57,721 bases of DNA, taken from positions 1 through 57,721 of the IMG/VR virus record IMGVR_UViG_3300030104_001324; one strand, 5' to 3'. Position numbers and translations under genes: made by a program. The notes beneath the pieces are model-generated. The model searched no databases, had not been told where the DNA came from, and worked only from the letters and a program-made list of their open reading frames with translations. Each line of letters starts with the position of its first letter. The stretch's first letter is position 1. Source of the stretch: a virus. Positions 46,632 to 54,542 of the stretch are shown one piece after another.

Positions 46632-49218
46632 TAGAGAAATTGTAGAAGAGGCTACAGGAGAGAATACCAGAGCAGGTAGATTAATAAAAAATATTACAAC
46701 GTATAATCAAGGAGGAGCAGTAATGCAAGATCAAATGAAAATGGCTTTCATGGATGAAGGCGGCTTAAAAGATGAGGGTGGAGAAGTTGAACCTACCTCT
46801 GGTAATGATGTTCCTTCTGGTTCATTAAAAAAAGAAGTAAAAGATGACATACCTACAATGCTAAGTGAAGGGGAGTTTGTATTTCCTGCAGACGTAGTGA
46901 GGTACATTGGACTTGAAAAACTTATGAAGCTACGTCAAGATGCTAAACAAGGTTTGAAGATGATGGAAAAGATGGGTCAGATGGGTAACTCTGATGAGGC
47001 CACTGTACCTGATGACTTGCCCTTTGGTATGGCAGACTTAGTTGTAATAGCAGGCGGTAAAGATGAACCTAAAGAAATGGCAGAAGGTGGTGTACTTAGA
47101 GGACAGCAAGGTTTGTTTGCTGATCCTAGATTTGCAGGACAAAATGTAGCTCCTACTCCAACATACACACCTGCAGAAATAGAAAACCTAAGAACAGGTT
47201 TACGTGGTCAGTTTGATGAAATACAAGAAGACATTAAACCACCAGAAGATGAAGAGACAGAAGATCCTGTTGCTACACCTGAAGTAGCAGAAGTTCAAGC
47301 ACCAGAACCAGAGTCAGGGTATGATAAAAGACGCAGAGAAACACGAGGCTTTAACAAGTATATAGAAGAACAACAACGTGCAGGTGGAGACTTTGCTACT
47401 GTTAAGAGCTACGAAGATAGAGATGCAGTAGATTGGTTAAAGGCTGCTACAGATATAAACGGACTCATGGGAGATGTTGTTACTAAGTTGCCCATAGTTG
47501 GTGACTTGGTAAATTTAAGCTATAAAGGTGCAAGAGATTATATAGATAACTTACGTACAAGTGGAGAATTTAATGCCTTAGATGAAGACACTAAATTTGC
47601 GTTAGAGATATTTGAAAAGTCTAAAAAACCAAAGGGCATACTCTCAGTATTAAAAGATGTATTTCAAGGTAAAACACTTAAAGAAGCATTTACACCTGAA
47701 GAGTATGAAGAGCTTACAGAAGCAGAACTTGCTAAGATTAAAGCCATAAGAGATAAAGCTGTAGCTGCAGCAAAGAAACGAAAAGAAGAGTATAGTAACT
47801 TATCTGCTACAGATAGAACACAAAGAAGACAGTTTAAAGTAACAGGTATATTTAACGATGGTCAAGGTAATATAATACAAATGAAAGGTGATCAGGTTCT
47901 TTATCAAGTTGACGGTAGAAATACCTATGTTAATATAGCAGACATAGCTGACGCAGGAGATGATCCATCATTGTTAATGGAACGTATACTAGCATCTAGA
48001 TATAAAGGATATGATGCAAATGGTAAACCTATAGCAACAAGAGATGAAGACGAAGTAGCGGAGGCCATGCCTGAGTATGTGCAAGGATATGAAGCAGATC
48101 TTGTTTCAGCAAGTAATGCTGAGGCTACAAATGACTCAAGCGATAGTGATGGCAATCAGGCTTTTGATGATGATGATAATACAGGTGAGGGTACTGATGA
48201 GATAGACCTTACAGAAAATCAAAATGAAAATATTTTTGGACCTGACGAGGGTGGTAAACCAGTATCAGAACTTAATCAACTAGAAAGACTACAAGCAGGA
48301 TTATCTTTTGATCCTGATAAAATGGGTGAAGGACCAGAAAAAGAAGCATATAAAGAGTATGTTGCAGGATTAAGTCAATATGTGCCTGCAACCACTGCAC
48401 CAGAAGTAGAAGACATAGCGAACAAAGAAGAAGAAAAAGAGGTAGATCTACCATCAGAAGATACATCAGAAGATGCTTTAGATTTTGATCTTAACTATGA
48501 TGATTTTACAGACTTAGAAAAAACTGTAGAGTTAGATGATCCTGCAGATACATCTTACTTACAGAGCGGTAGTCCTGAACAGGTAGGTGGTCTATCATCA
48601 GAAATGGACGATAAAGGTATTGCACAATTAGAAAATTTAGTTCCTGCAGAAGTAGAAGCAGAAGCACCTATAGAAGCAGGAGATCCTGACAAGCTAACAA
48701 AAGATGACTTAGATGGAACTTTTAGTACATGGTTTAAATATAAAACTCAAAATCTTTTTGATGGATCTGATGATAAAGAACCAGTTGAGCTAGATCCTTT
48801 TGGTAGTAAAATGACTGACTCACAAAGAACTGTAAACAATATAATTGCTAGAACTAAAGATAACAAAAGAAAAGCAGAGATCCAAGCAGCAGTTGATAAA
48901 GCAAAAACACCTACAGAAAAACGAGATGCTGCTATAGACGTACTATTAAAAACAGGAGATGGTGGTAAAGGATCATCTCAAGGAACAGTAGATATTGTTG
49001 AAAATATTAGAAAAAGAAAAAAGAAAGAAGCAGATAAAGTAACTATTCCTGATGCACCTAAATATGTAGCACCTACTGCACCTACGATAGATTATGATGC
49101 AGGAAAGACACCTTCAGTACCATCTGTAGGACCGTTTGCTAAAGGTGGACTAGCTAAACAAAAAGTTAAGAAGCCTGCAAAGAAGAGGAAAGGTGGACTA
49201 GCCTCTAAAAAGAAATAG
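46612..49218 (+). CDS. Large acidic virion protein with Gly-Gly motifs
   Basis: An 868-residue, strongly acidic protein. The N-terminal part has MAFMDEGGLKDEGGEVEPTS and DDIPTMLSEGEFVFPADVVR (about residues 45-100), a signature I associate with structural proteins of marine podoviruses. The rest is low-complexity acidic and helical, and the C-terminus turns very basic with repeated GGLA (FAKGGLAKQKVKKPAKKRKG). It lies between portal and scaffold. Likely a head-associated protein; the exact role is unknown. Confidence 0.65.
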   Translation: MEALRPNREIVEEATGENTRAGRLIKNITTYNQGGAVMQDQMKMAFMDEGGLKDEGGEVEPTSGNDVPSGSLKKEVKDDIPTMLSEGEFVFPADVVRYIGLEKLMKLRQDAKQGLKMMEKMGQMGNSDEATVPDDLPFGMADLVVIAGGKDEPKEMAEGGVLRGQQGLFADPRFAGQNVAPTPTYTPAEIENLRTGLRGQFDEIQEDIKPPEDEETEDPVATPEVAEVQAPEPESGYDKRRRETRGFNKYIEEQQRAGGDFATVKSYEDRDAVDWLKAATDINGLMGDVVTKLPIVGDLVNLSYKGARDYIDNLRTSGEFNALDEDTKFALEIFEKSKKPKGILSVLKDVFQGKTLKEAFTPEEYEELTEAELAKIKAIRDKAVAAAKKRKEEYSNLSATDRTQRRQFKVTGIFNDGQGNIIQMKGDQVLYQVDGRNTYVNIADIADAGDDPSLLMERILASRYKGYDANGKPIATRDEDEVAEAMPEYVQGYEADLVSASNAEATNDSSDSDGNQAFDDDDNTGEGTDEIDLTENQNENIFGPDEGGKPVSELNQLERLQAGLSFDPDKMGEGPEKEAYKEYVAGLSQYVPATTAPEVEDIANKEEEKEVDLPSEDTSEDALDFDLNYDDFTDLEKTVELDDPADTSYLQSGSPEQVGGLSSEMDDKGIAQLENLVPAEVEAEAPIEAGDPDKLTKDDLDGTFSTWFKYKTQNLFDGSDDKEPVELDPFGSKMTDSQRTVNNIIARTKDNKRKAEIQAAVDKAKTPTEKRDAAIDVLLKTGDGGKGSSQGTVDIVENIRKRKKKEADKVTIPDAPKYVAPTAPTIDYDAGKTPSVPSVGPFAKGGLAKQKVKKPAKKRKGGLASKKK

Positions 49219-49284
49219 ACCACATATAATCTGGCTACCAATCCCCCATATTGGCTACGATTGCCCTAGAAAAGGAGAACGACA
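49219..49284. other. Short leader before scaffold with imperfect direct repeat
   Basis: The 66 bases between the acidic virion gene and the scaffold gene hold two imperfect copies of TGGCTAC-A-T--CCC spaced 21 bases apart, followed by AAAAGGAG. It may be a conserved leader; I see no promoter. Confidence 0.35.
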
Positions 49285-50145
49285 ATGGCTGAAGCTGCTG
49301 TTATGACTGAGGAGGCAACACCTAAGAAAGTTGCATTTGTTGATAGACCTACCGCTAATGACGATAGGATTAAACAAGATGAAGAAGAGTTAAAGGAACT
49401 TATTCAAGATCACAAGGGAGAAGCTACAGAGTCTGAAGAAGCTGAACCCAAGACTGCTGAAGAAAAAACTTTTAAAAAGCGGTATGGTGACTTGCGTAGA
49501 CACTCTCAACAAAAAGAGGGAGAACTACAAACTCAAATAGATGCACTTAAAAAACAACTAGATGAGTCTACTCGCAAGGAAATAAGTTTACCAAAGTCAG
49601 ATGAAGATATTGAGGCATGGTCTAAACAATATCCTGATGTAGCTGCAATAGTAGAAACTATAGCTATTAAAAAAGCACAAGAGCAAACGATAGAGCTTGA
49701 CAAACGTGTAAAAGAAATAGATACTATGCAGTCTAACGTACACAAGGAAAAAGCAGAAGCTGAACTTCTTAGCTTACATCCTGACTTTAATGAAATAAGA
49801 GAGACTGATGAGTTTCATAACTGGGCAGAAGATCAGCCTAAGTGGATACAGGATGCTCTCTACGAAAATGAAAACGATGCTCGTTCTGCATCTAGAGCTA
49901 TTGACTTATATAAAGCGGATATGGGTATTAGTAAGAAAAAACCTGCAACATCAAAAGATGCTGCTCGTTCTACTAATACTAAAAGTACACGCACAAAATT
50001 ACAAGAAGATAGTTCTAGCGATTATTTACGAGAATCTGCTGTTCAAAGTATGTCAGCCAAAGAATACGAAAAAAACCAAGACGATATTATGGAAGCAATA
50101 CGTAGTGGTAAATTTGTATATGATATATCTGGCAATGCAAGATAA
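49285..50145 (+). CDS. Capsid scaffolding protein
   Basis: A 286-residue acidic protein. Residues about 55-160 are coiled coil (KKRYGDLRRHSQQKEGELQTQ IDALKKQLDES in outline), followed by LHPDFNEIRETDEFHNWAEDQP, a segment typical of podovirus scaffolding proteins, and a Ser/Thr/Lys-rich part. It ends in a small helical domain (KEYEKNQDDIMEAIRSGKFVYD) of the type that contacts the capsid protein. It lies directly before the capsid gene, which has its own promoter. Confidence 0.8.
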   Translation: MAEAAVMTEEATPKKVAFVDRPTANDDRIKQDEEELKELIQDHKGEATESEEAEPKTAEEKTFKKRYGDLRRHSQQKEGELQTQIDALKKQLDESTRKEISLPKSDEDIEAWSKQYPDVAAIVETIAIKKAQEQTIELDKRVKEIDTMQSNVHKEKAEAELLSLHPDFNEIRETDEFHNWAEDQPKWIQDALYENENDARSASRAIDLYKADMGISKKKPATSKDAARSTNTKSTRTKLQEDSSSDYLRESAVQSMSAKEYEKNQDDIMEAIRSGKFVYDISGNAR

Positions 50146-50148
50146 GTG

Positions 50149-50176
50149 TTGACAAATACTTTATTTTAAGTATAAC
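50149..50176 (+). promoter_or_regulatory. Sigma-70 promoter of the capsid gene
   Basis: TTGACA (50149-50154), a 16-bp spacer and TATAAC (50171-50176), four bases after the scaffold stop. A second -10-like TATAAT lies just downstream. It gives the capsid gene extra transcription relative to scaffold. Confidence 0.75.
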
Positions 50177-50386
50177 TATATGTTATAATGTTTATTTACC
50201 CTATGTAGTATAGCAACTTAATAAACATACCATAGCAAGCTCCAGAAAGTTTGAATTACTCTGTGACATAAAAGCCCAAAGGTATAAGTGAGCGCAACAT
50301 TTATAGTTTTGCACCTTTTTGAATAGACCTTTAAAGTGTAGTGGTGTTTTGCATTTGACAAGTTTTAATATGAAAGGATTTTAATC
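50177..50386 (+). other. Long leader of the capsid gene, no gene seen
   Basis: About 200 untranslated bases between the promoter and the capsid ATG, unusual in this tightly packed genome. AAAGGT (near 50278) can pair with ACCTTT (near 50317) around a large loop. A second TTGACA occurs at about 50355, too near the start codon to judge. It ends with AAAGGAT as ribosome site. Probably an mRNA-stability or translation-control leader. Confidence 0.45.
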
Positions 50387-51460
50387 ATGGCATTTAAAAC
50401 TGCAGCAGGCTATGGTAATCTGCCCAATGGTAACTTTTCACCAGTTATCTATTCCAAGCAGGTCCAGTTAGCCTTCCGAAAAAGTACGGTTGTTGGTTCA
50501 ATCACTAATTCGGACTATTTTGGCGAAATTTCCGCAATGGGAGATACCGTCAGAATTATCAAAGAGCCTGAGATTACCGTCAAAGAGTATGCTCGTGGAG
50601 CGCAAATAACTCCGCAAGATCTTGATGACGAAGATTTTACGCTTGTTGTCGATAAGGCAAATTATTTTGCTTTTAAAATGGACGATATTGAAGAAGCTCA
50701 TTCACATGTGAATTTTTCACAGCTTGCTTCTGATCGTGCCGCATATCGGTTAGCCGATCAATATGACCAAGAAGTTCTTGGATACCTCTCAGGCTTTAAG
50801 CAATCAAGCATAAGCTCTCTAGCAGGCACAGCAAACGACACTGTTTCAGGGTCAAAGGCTGTATCTACTGCAGGGTCTGATGAATTGCTAACAAGCATGA
50901 AGTTGAGAAAAGACTCTTTTGGTAACATCACTACATCAAGTGCAGGTGATCACTCTATTCCAATAGCTCCAAGGCTAGGCGGTGCAACAGCGCAAGCTAC
51001 TGCAACTGCTACACCTTTGCAAGTTATTGCTAGAATGGGCAGATTACTTGATACACAGTTTGTGGATACACAAGGTAGATGGTTAGTACTACACCCAACT
51101 TTTGTTGAAGTTTTAAAGGATGAAGATTCTCGTCTTTTAAATTCAGACTTTGGTGAGTCAGGTGGACTACGAGCAGGTCTAGCTATTGGTAAAATTCATG
51201 GCTTTGATGTTTACATGTCTAATAACCTACCATCTGTAGGTACAGGCCCGGGAACATCTGGCTCTGCAAACCAAAACTCAAACTACGGTGTTATTGTTGC
51301 AGGTCATAGTTCTGCTATTGCTACTGCAGAACAAATCAACAAGACCGAGACATATCGTGACCCTGACAGCTTTGCTGACATTGTTCGTGGTATGCATTTG
51401 TACGGCAGAAAGATCCTCAGACCAGAGGCAATCGCAACTGCTAAATATAACGTAGCGTAG
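50387..51460 (+). CDS. Major capsid protein
   Basis: A 357-residue protein with the look of an HK97-fold coat protein: SPVIYSKQVQLAFRKSTVVG near residue 18, TVRIIKEPEITVKEY (about 55-70), DKANYFAFKMDDIEEA (about 88-103), and the C-terminal IRDP/IVRGMHLYGRKILRPEA region. It has its own promoter and long leader, expected for the most abundant virion protein. Placement after scaffold supports the assignment. Confidence 0.88.
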   Translation: MAFKTAAGYGNLPNGNFSPVIYSKQVQLAFRKSTVVGSITNSDYFGEISAMGDTVRIIKEPEITVKEYARGAQITPQDLDDEDFTLVVDKANYFAFKMDDIEEAHSHVNFSQLASDRAAYRLADQYDQEVLGYLSGFKQSSISSLAGTANDTVSGSKAVSTAGSDELLTSMKLRKDSFGNITTSSAGDHSIPIAPRLGGATAQATATATPLQVIARMGRLLDTQFVDTQGRWLVLHPTFVEVLKDEDSRLLNSDFGESGGLRAGLAIGKIHGFDVYMSNNLPSVGTGPGTSGSANQNSNYGVIVAGHSSAIATAEQINKTETYRDPDSFADIVRGMHLYGRKILRPEAIATAKYNVA

Positions 51461-51473
51461 GGAGGAATACACA

Positions 51474-52004
51474 ATGGCAACTTATGATATGACATCAAAA
51501 GACACTACTGGTGTTTCTTCTAACTCTCTAGCAGTCCTACCAACACAAACTGGTATGGGTGTAATGCGTATGGTTCAAGCTTACTTGGACATTGACGCAC
51601 TTGTTGCTGCAGGGTATTCAGGCGCAGATGGTGACATCTTTCAACTACTTGAAATTCCTGCAGGATGCTTAGTGCTATTTGCAGGTGCTGAAGTAGAGAA
51701 GGCTTTTACTGGAAGCTGTACTTTGGATATGGACTTTGCAGCAGGCGATGACATCATTGACGGTGCTGATATTACTTCCACAGGTTACTGTGCTGAAGGT
51801 AGTAATGGACAGTCTAATGACGTTACCACAGGTGCTGCTTCTCTGTTTACGCAATTTCAATCTGCTACAGATACTATTGACTGCAAGATTGCAGGTGCTG
51901 CTCCTGCTACAGGAAGATTACGAGCTTACGCTTGTATAATTGACTGTAACGACTTAGGAGCGTCTGGTAAAGCAGCAGATGTTGATAGAGATCAACTCGC
52001 TTAA
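51474..52004 (+). CDS. Capsid-associated / head decoration-type protein
   Basis: A 176-residue Gly/Ala/Thr-rich beta protein starting MATYDMTSKDTTGVSSNSLA with a GGAGG site. The FQLLEIPAGCLVLFAGAEVEK segment (about residues 56-76) is typical of proteins encoded next to capsid genes in marine podoviruses. It is followed by a strong terminator, so it ends the capsid transcription unit. Decoration or head-completion is inferred. Confidence 0.6.
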   Translation: MATYDMTSKDTTGVSSNSLAVLPTQTGMGVMRMVQAYLDIDALVAAGYSGADGDIFQLLEIPAGCLVLFAGAEVEKAFTGSCTLDMDFAAGDDIIDGADITSTGYCAEGSNGQSNDVTTGAASLFTQFQSATDTIDCKIAGAAPATGRLRAYACIIDCNDLGASGKAADVDRDQLA

Positions 52005-52015
52005 CTTAACATTTA

Positions 52016-52044
52016 GGGAGGGCATTAACTTGCCCTTCCTTTTT
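52016..52044 (+). terminator. Intrinsic terminator after the capsid unit
   Basis: GGGAGGGC (52016-52023) pairs with GCCCTTCC (52032-52039, one G-T pair) around an eight-base loop, followed by TTTTT (52040-52044). It lies 12 bases after the stop at 52004. Confidence 0.88.
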
Positions 52045-52059
52045 AGATAAAGAGAATAT

Positions 52060-52995
52060 ATGTCAGGCACTTATTTAAGTTTAACAAATTCAGTAATAGC
52101 TAGATTAAATGAAGTTCAATTAACTTCAGCTAATTTTAGTTCAGCTAGGGGAATACAGATCCAAGTTCAAAATGCTATTAATGAAACAGTGCGATATATT
52201 AACCAAAGAGAATTTAATTACCCATTTAATCATGCAACAGCCACTAAAACTTTAACTGCAGGGGTAGTGCGCTATAGTTTACCTACTAGTACAAAGACAG
52301 TAGACTATAGTACATTTAGATTAATTAAAGATAGTGATTTAGGAACGTCAGGTGGAAGGTTATCTGTACTTGACTATAATGACTATGTTAATAGTTATAT
52401 AACACAGGAAGACGAGATTAATTCTACTACTGCTGCCGAAGTAATAGATGCATCCGAAACAGAAATAGATCTAACTAGTGCTTCAGATTTTGACAGTACT
52501 GGTACAGTATATATTGACAATGAGCAAATAACATATACTGGCATTAGTTCAAATACACTTACTGGATGCACGAGAGGTGCAAACTCTACTACTGCTGCTT
52601 CACATAGCAACGGAGCAACTGTTACACAGTTTGATGGTGGAGGAATACCAAGACACGTAGTAAGAAGTAAAGATAATAATTATCTCGTATATCCTTTTCC
52701 AACTAAATCCTATCAAATCAAGTTTGACTACTATACATTTCCTAGTGATATGTCTGCTCACGATGATACTACAACAATACCTGCACGATTTGATCCAGTT
52801 ATAGTAGATGGTGCAACAGCGTTTGTATACCAATATCGTGGTGAAACTACACAGTATCAGCTTAACTTTGCTAGATTTGAACAGGGTATTAAGAATATGC
52901 AAACACTTTTAATTAATAAGTTTGATTATGTAAGATCAACTTATATACCTAGAACTCAACACGGACAGTTAAACACTAGCCTTGGAGTAATCTAA
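52060..52995 (+). CDS. Tail tubular protein A-like (head-tail adaptor)
   Basis: A 311-residue protein. The N-terminal helical region (VIARLNEVQLTSANFSSARG, QVQNAINETVRYINQREFNYPFNH) and the C-terminal FDPVIVDGATAFVYQYRGE/FEQGIKNM segment match podovirus tail tube adaptor proteins (T7 gp11-like). Residues about 125-190 are an inserted beta module (IDLTSASDFDSTGTVYIDNEQ, ITYTGISSNTLTGCTRGANS) that occurs in other phage proteins as a mobile domain. It would form the ring under the portal. Confidence 0.8.
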   Translation: MSGTYLSLTNSVIARLNEVQLTSANFSSARGIQIQVQNAINETVRYINQREFNYPFNHATATKTLTAGVVRYSLPTSTKTVDYSTFRLIKDSDLGTSGGRLSVLDYNDYVNSYITQEDEINSTTAAEVIDASETEIDLTSASDFDSTGTVYIDNEQITYTGISSNTLTGCTRGANSTTAASHSNGATVTQFDGGGIPRHVVRSKDNNYLVYPFPTKSYQIKFDYYTFPSDMSAHDDTTTIPARFDPVIVDGATAFVYQYRGETTQYQLNFARFEQGIKNMQTLLINKFDYVRSTYIPRTQHGQLNTSLGVI

Positions 52996-54542
52996 TGCCT
53001 GATATGTCACAGGTTCAACCTGTAGCATTTAACTGCGAAGGTGGACTAGTTCTAAACCGATCAACCTTTATGATGCAAGCAGGCGAAGCATTAGAATTGC
53101 AAAACTTTGAGCCTGATATTGAAGGTGGTTACAGAAGAATAAATGGTTATAGTAAGTACGTTAGTGCTATTGTTCCCTCTACAAGTTCTTCTAGTGAAAA
53201 AGTTTTAATGGTTGCAACTGTTGGTGATTCTGTACTAGCAGCCAGAGGAACAAAAATATATAGTGCTACTGCAGGCGGTTCTAGTTGGACGTTACAAGAT
53301 ACAAGATCTTCTACACCAAGTAAATACAGATTTGAAAGATTTAACTTTGAAAATTCAGATAAGTTAATTCTTGTTGATGGAGTAAATTATCCATCCGTAT
53401 TTACTGTTTCTGATCTTTCTCATGTAGATGTATCGACTGCTAGTGTTGAAGGTTCTAAGTTTGTCGCTGCTTTTAAAAACCACATGTTTTATGCAGGTAA
53501 GTCTAGTACACCTCAAACAATAGTATATAGTTCTGGAGGAAATGAAGATGATTTTGGTACAAGCGGAAGTCTTCCTTCTGGAAGTATAAATGTTGACGAT
53601 ACAATAACAGGTCTTAAAGTCTTTCGTGATAATTTATTTATATTCTGTCAAAATAGAATTTTTAAATTATCAGGTAGTAGTGGTGGCGGTTCAGGAGATT
53701 TTGCTATTACACCTGTTACGAGAAATATTGGATGTATTAATGGCGATACTATTCAAGAATTTGCAGGTGATTTAATATTCTTAGGACCAGATGGTTTACG
53801 TACCGTTGCAGGTACTGCTAGAATTGGTGACGTTGAACTAGGTACAATAAGTGCAAATGTTCAGTCTATATTTGATGATAACTTAGCTAGTGCTTCTGAG
53901 TTTGATAGCCTAGTTATACCAGATAAAACACAGTACCGTATATTTTTTACTAAGTCTAGCACAGGACAAAATATCACTAAAGGTGTTATGTGTGTTATGA
54001 AAGGGCAAAAGTTTGAGTTTGCCGAAATACGAGGAATAAAGCCTGCATGTACCGATAGTTTTGTAAAATCAGGGGATGTTATAGTTTTACATGGAGACTA
54101 CGCAAACGGATATGTATATAGGCAAGAATCTGGAAATGACTTTGATGGTACAGCTATTATGGCTAAGTACCGTAGCCCAGATTTAACATTTAATGATGCA
54201 GGTATTCGTAAACACATGCAACGAGTAGTTGTAAACTACGCACCTGAATCAACAATAGATGCTGACTTATTTTTACGATATGATTATGAATCAGCAGAAT
54301 CAGCAAGACCTGCAGCTTACGCACTAGACTCTGGTGATGTAGCTGCAATATACGGAACATCAACATACGGTACATCTTCTTCCTCGTTAGGAACTTATGG
54401 AGGTGCATCACAGCCGCTAGTAAGGCAGGCAGTAGAAGGATCAGGGTTTGCCGTAGCGTTAAGAGTAAATGATGGTGGTACAACTGCACCGTACTCACTC
54501 AAGGGTTTTCAGTTAGAATATCAAGTAGGAGCAAGAAGGTAA
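52995..54542 (+). CDS. Tail tubular protein B-like / tail nozzle
   Basis: A 515-residue beta-rich protein. FNCEGGLVLNRSTFMMQAGEALELQNFEPDIEGGYRRINGY (in outline, residues 8-50) is typical of marine podovirus tail tube B proteins, where GG.....LQ.GEA..L.NFEP..EGGYR marks the start. A GLKVFRDNLFIFCQNRIFKL blade-like repeat and GCINGDTIQEFAGDLIFLGPDGLRTV follow. It starts on the last base of the adaptor gene. The last GATC before the 11 kb GATC-free block lies here, at 54439. Confidence 0.8.
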   Translation: MPDMSQVQPVAFNCEGGLVLNRSTFMMQAGEALELQNFEPDIEGGYRRINGYSKYVSAIVPSTSSSSEKVLMVATVGDSVLAARGTKIYSATAGGSSWTLQDTRSSTPSKYRFERFNFENSDKLILVDGVNYPSVFTVSDLSHVDVSTASVEGSKFVAAFKNHMFYAGKSSTPQTIVYSSGGNEDDFGTSGSLPSGSINVDDTITGLKVFRDNLFIFCQNRIFKLSGSSGGGSGDFAITPVTRNIGCINGDTIQEFAGDLIFLGPDGLRTVAGTARIGDVELGTISANVQSIFDDNLASASEFDSLVIPDKTQYRIFFTKSSTGQNITKGVMCVMKGQKFEFAEIRGIKPACTDSFVKSGDVIVLHGDYANGYVYRQESGNDFDGTAIMAKYRSPDLTFNDAGIRKHMQRVVVNYAPESTIDADLFLRYDYESAESARPAAYALDSGDVAAIYGTSTYGTSSSSLGTYGGASQPLVRQAVEGSGFAVALRVNDGGTTAPYSLKGFQLEYQVGARR

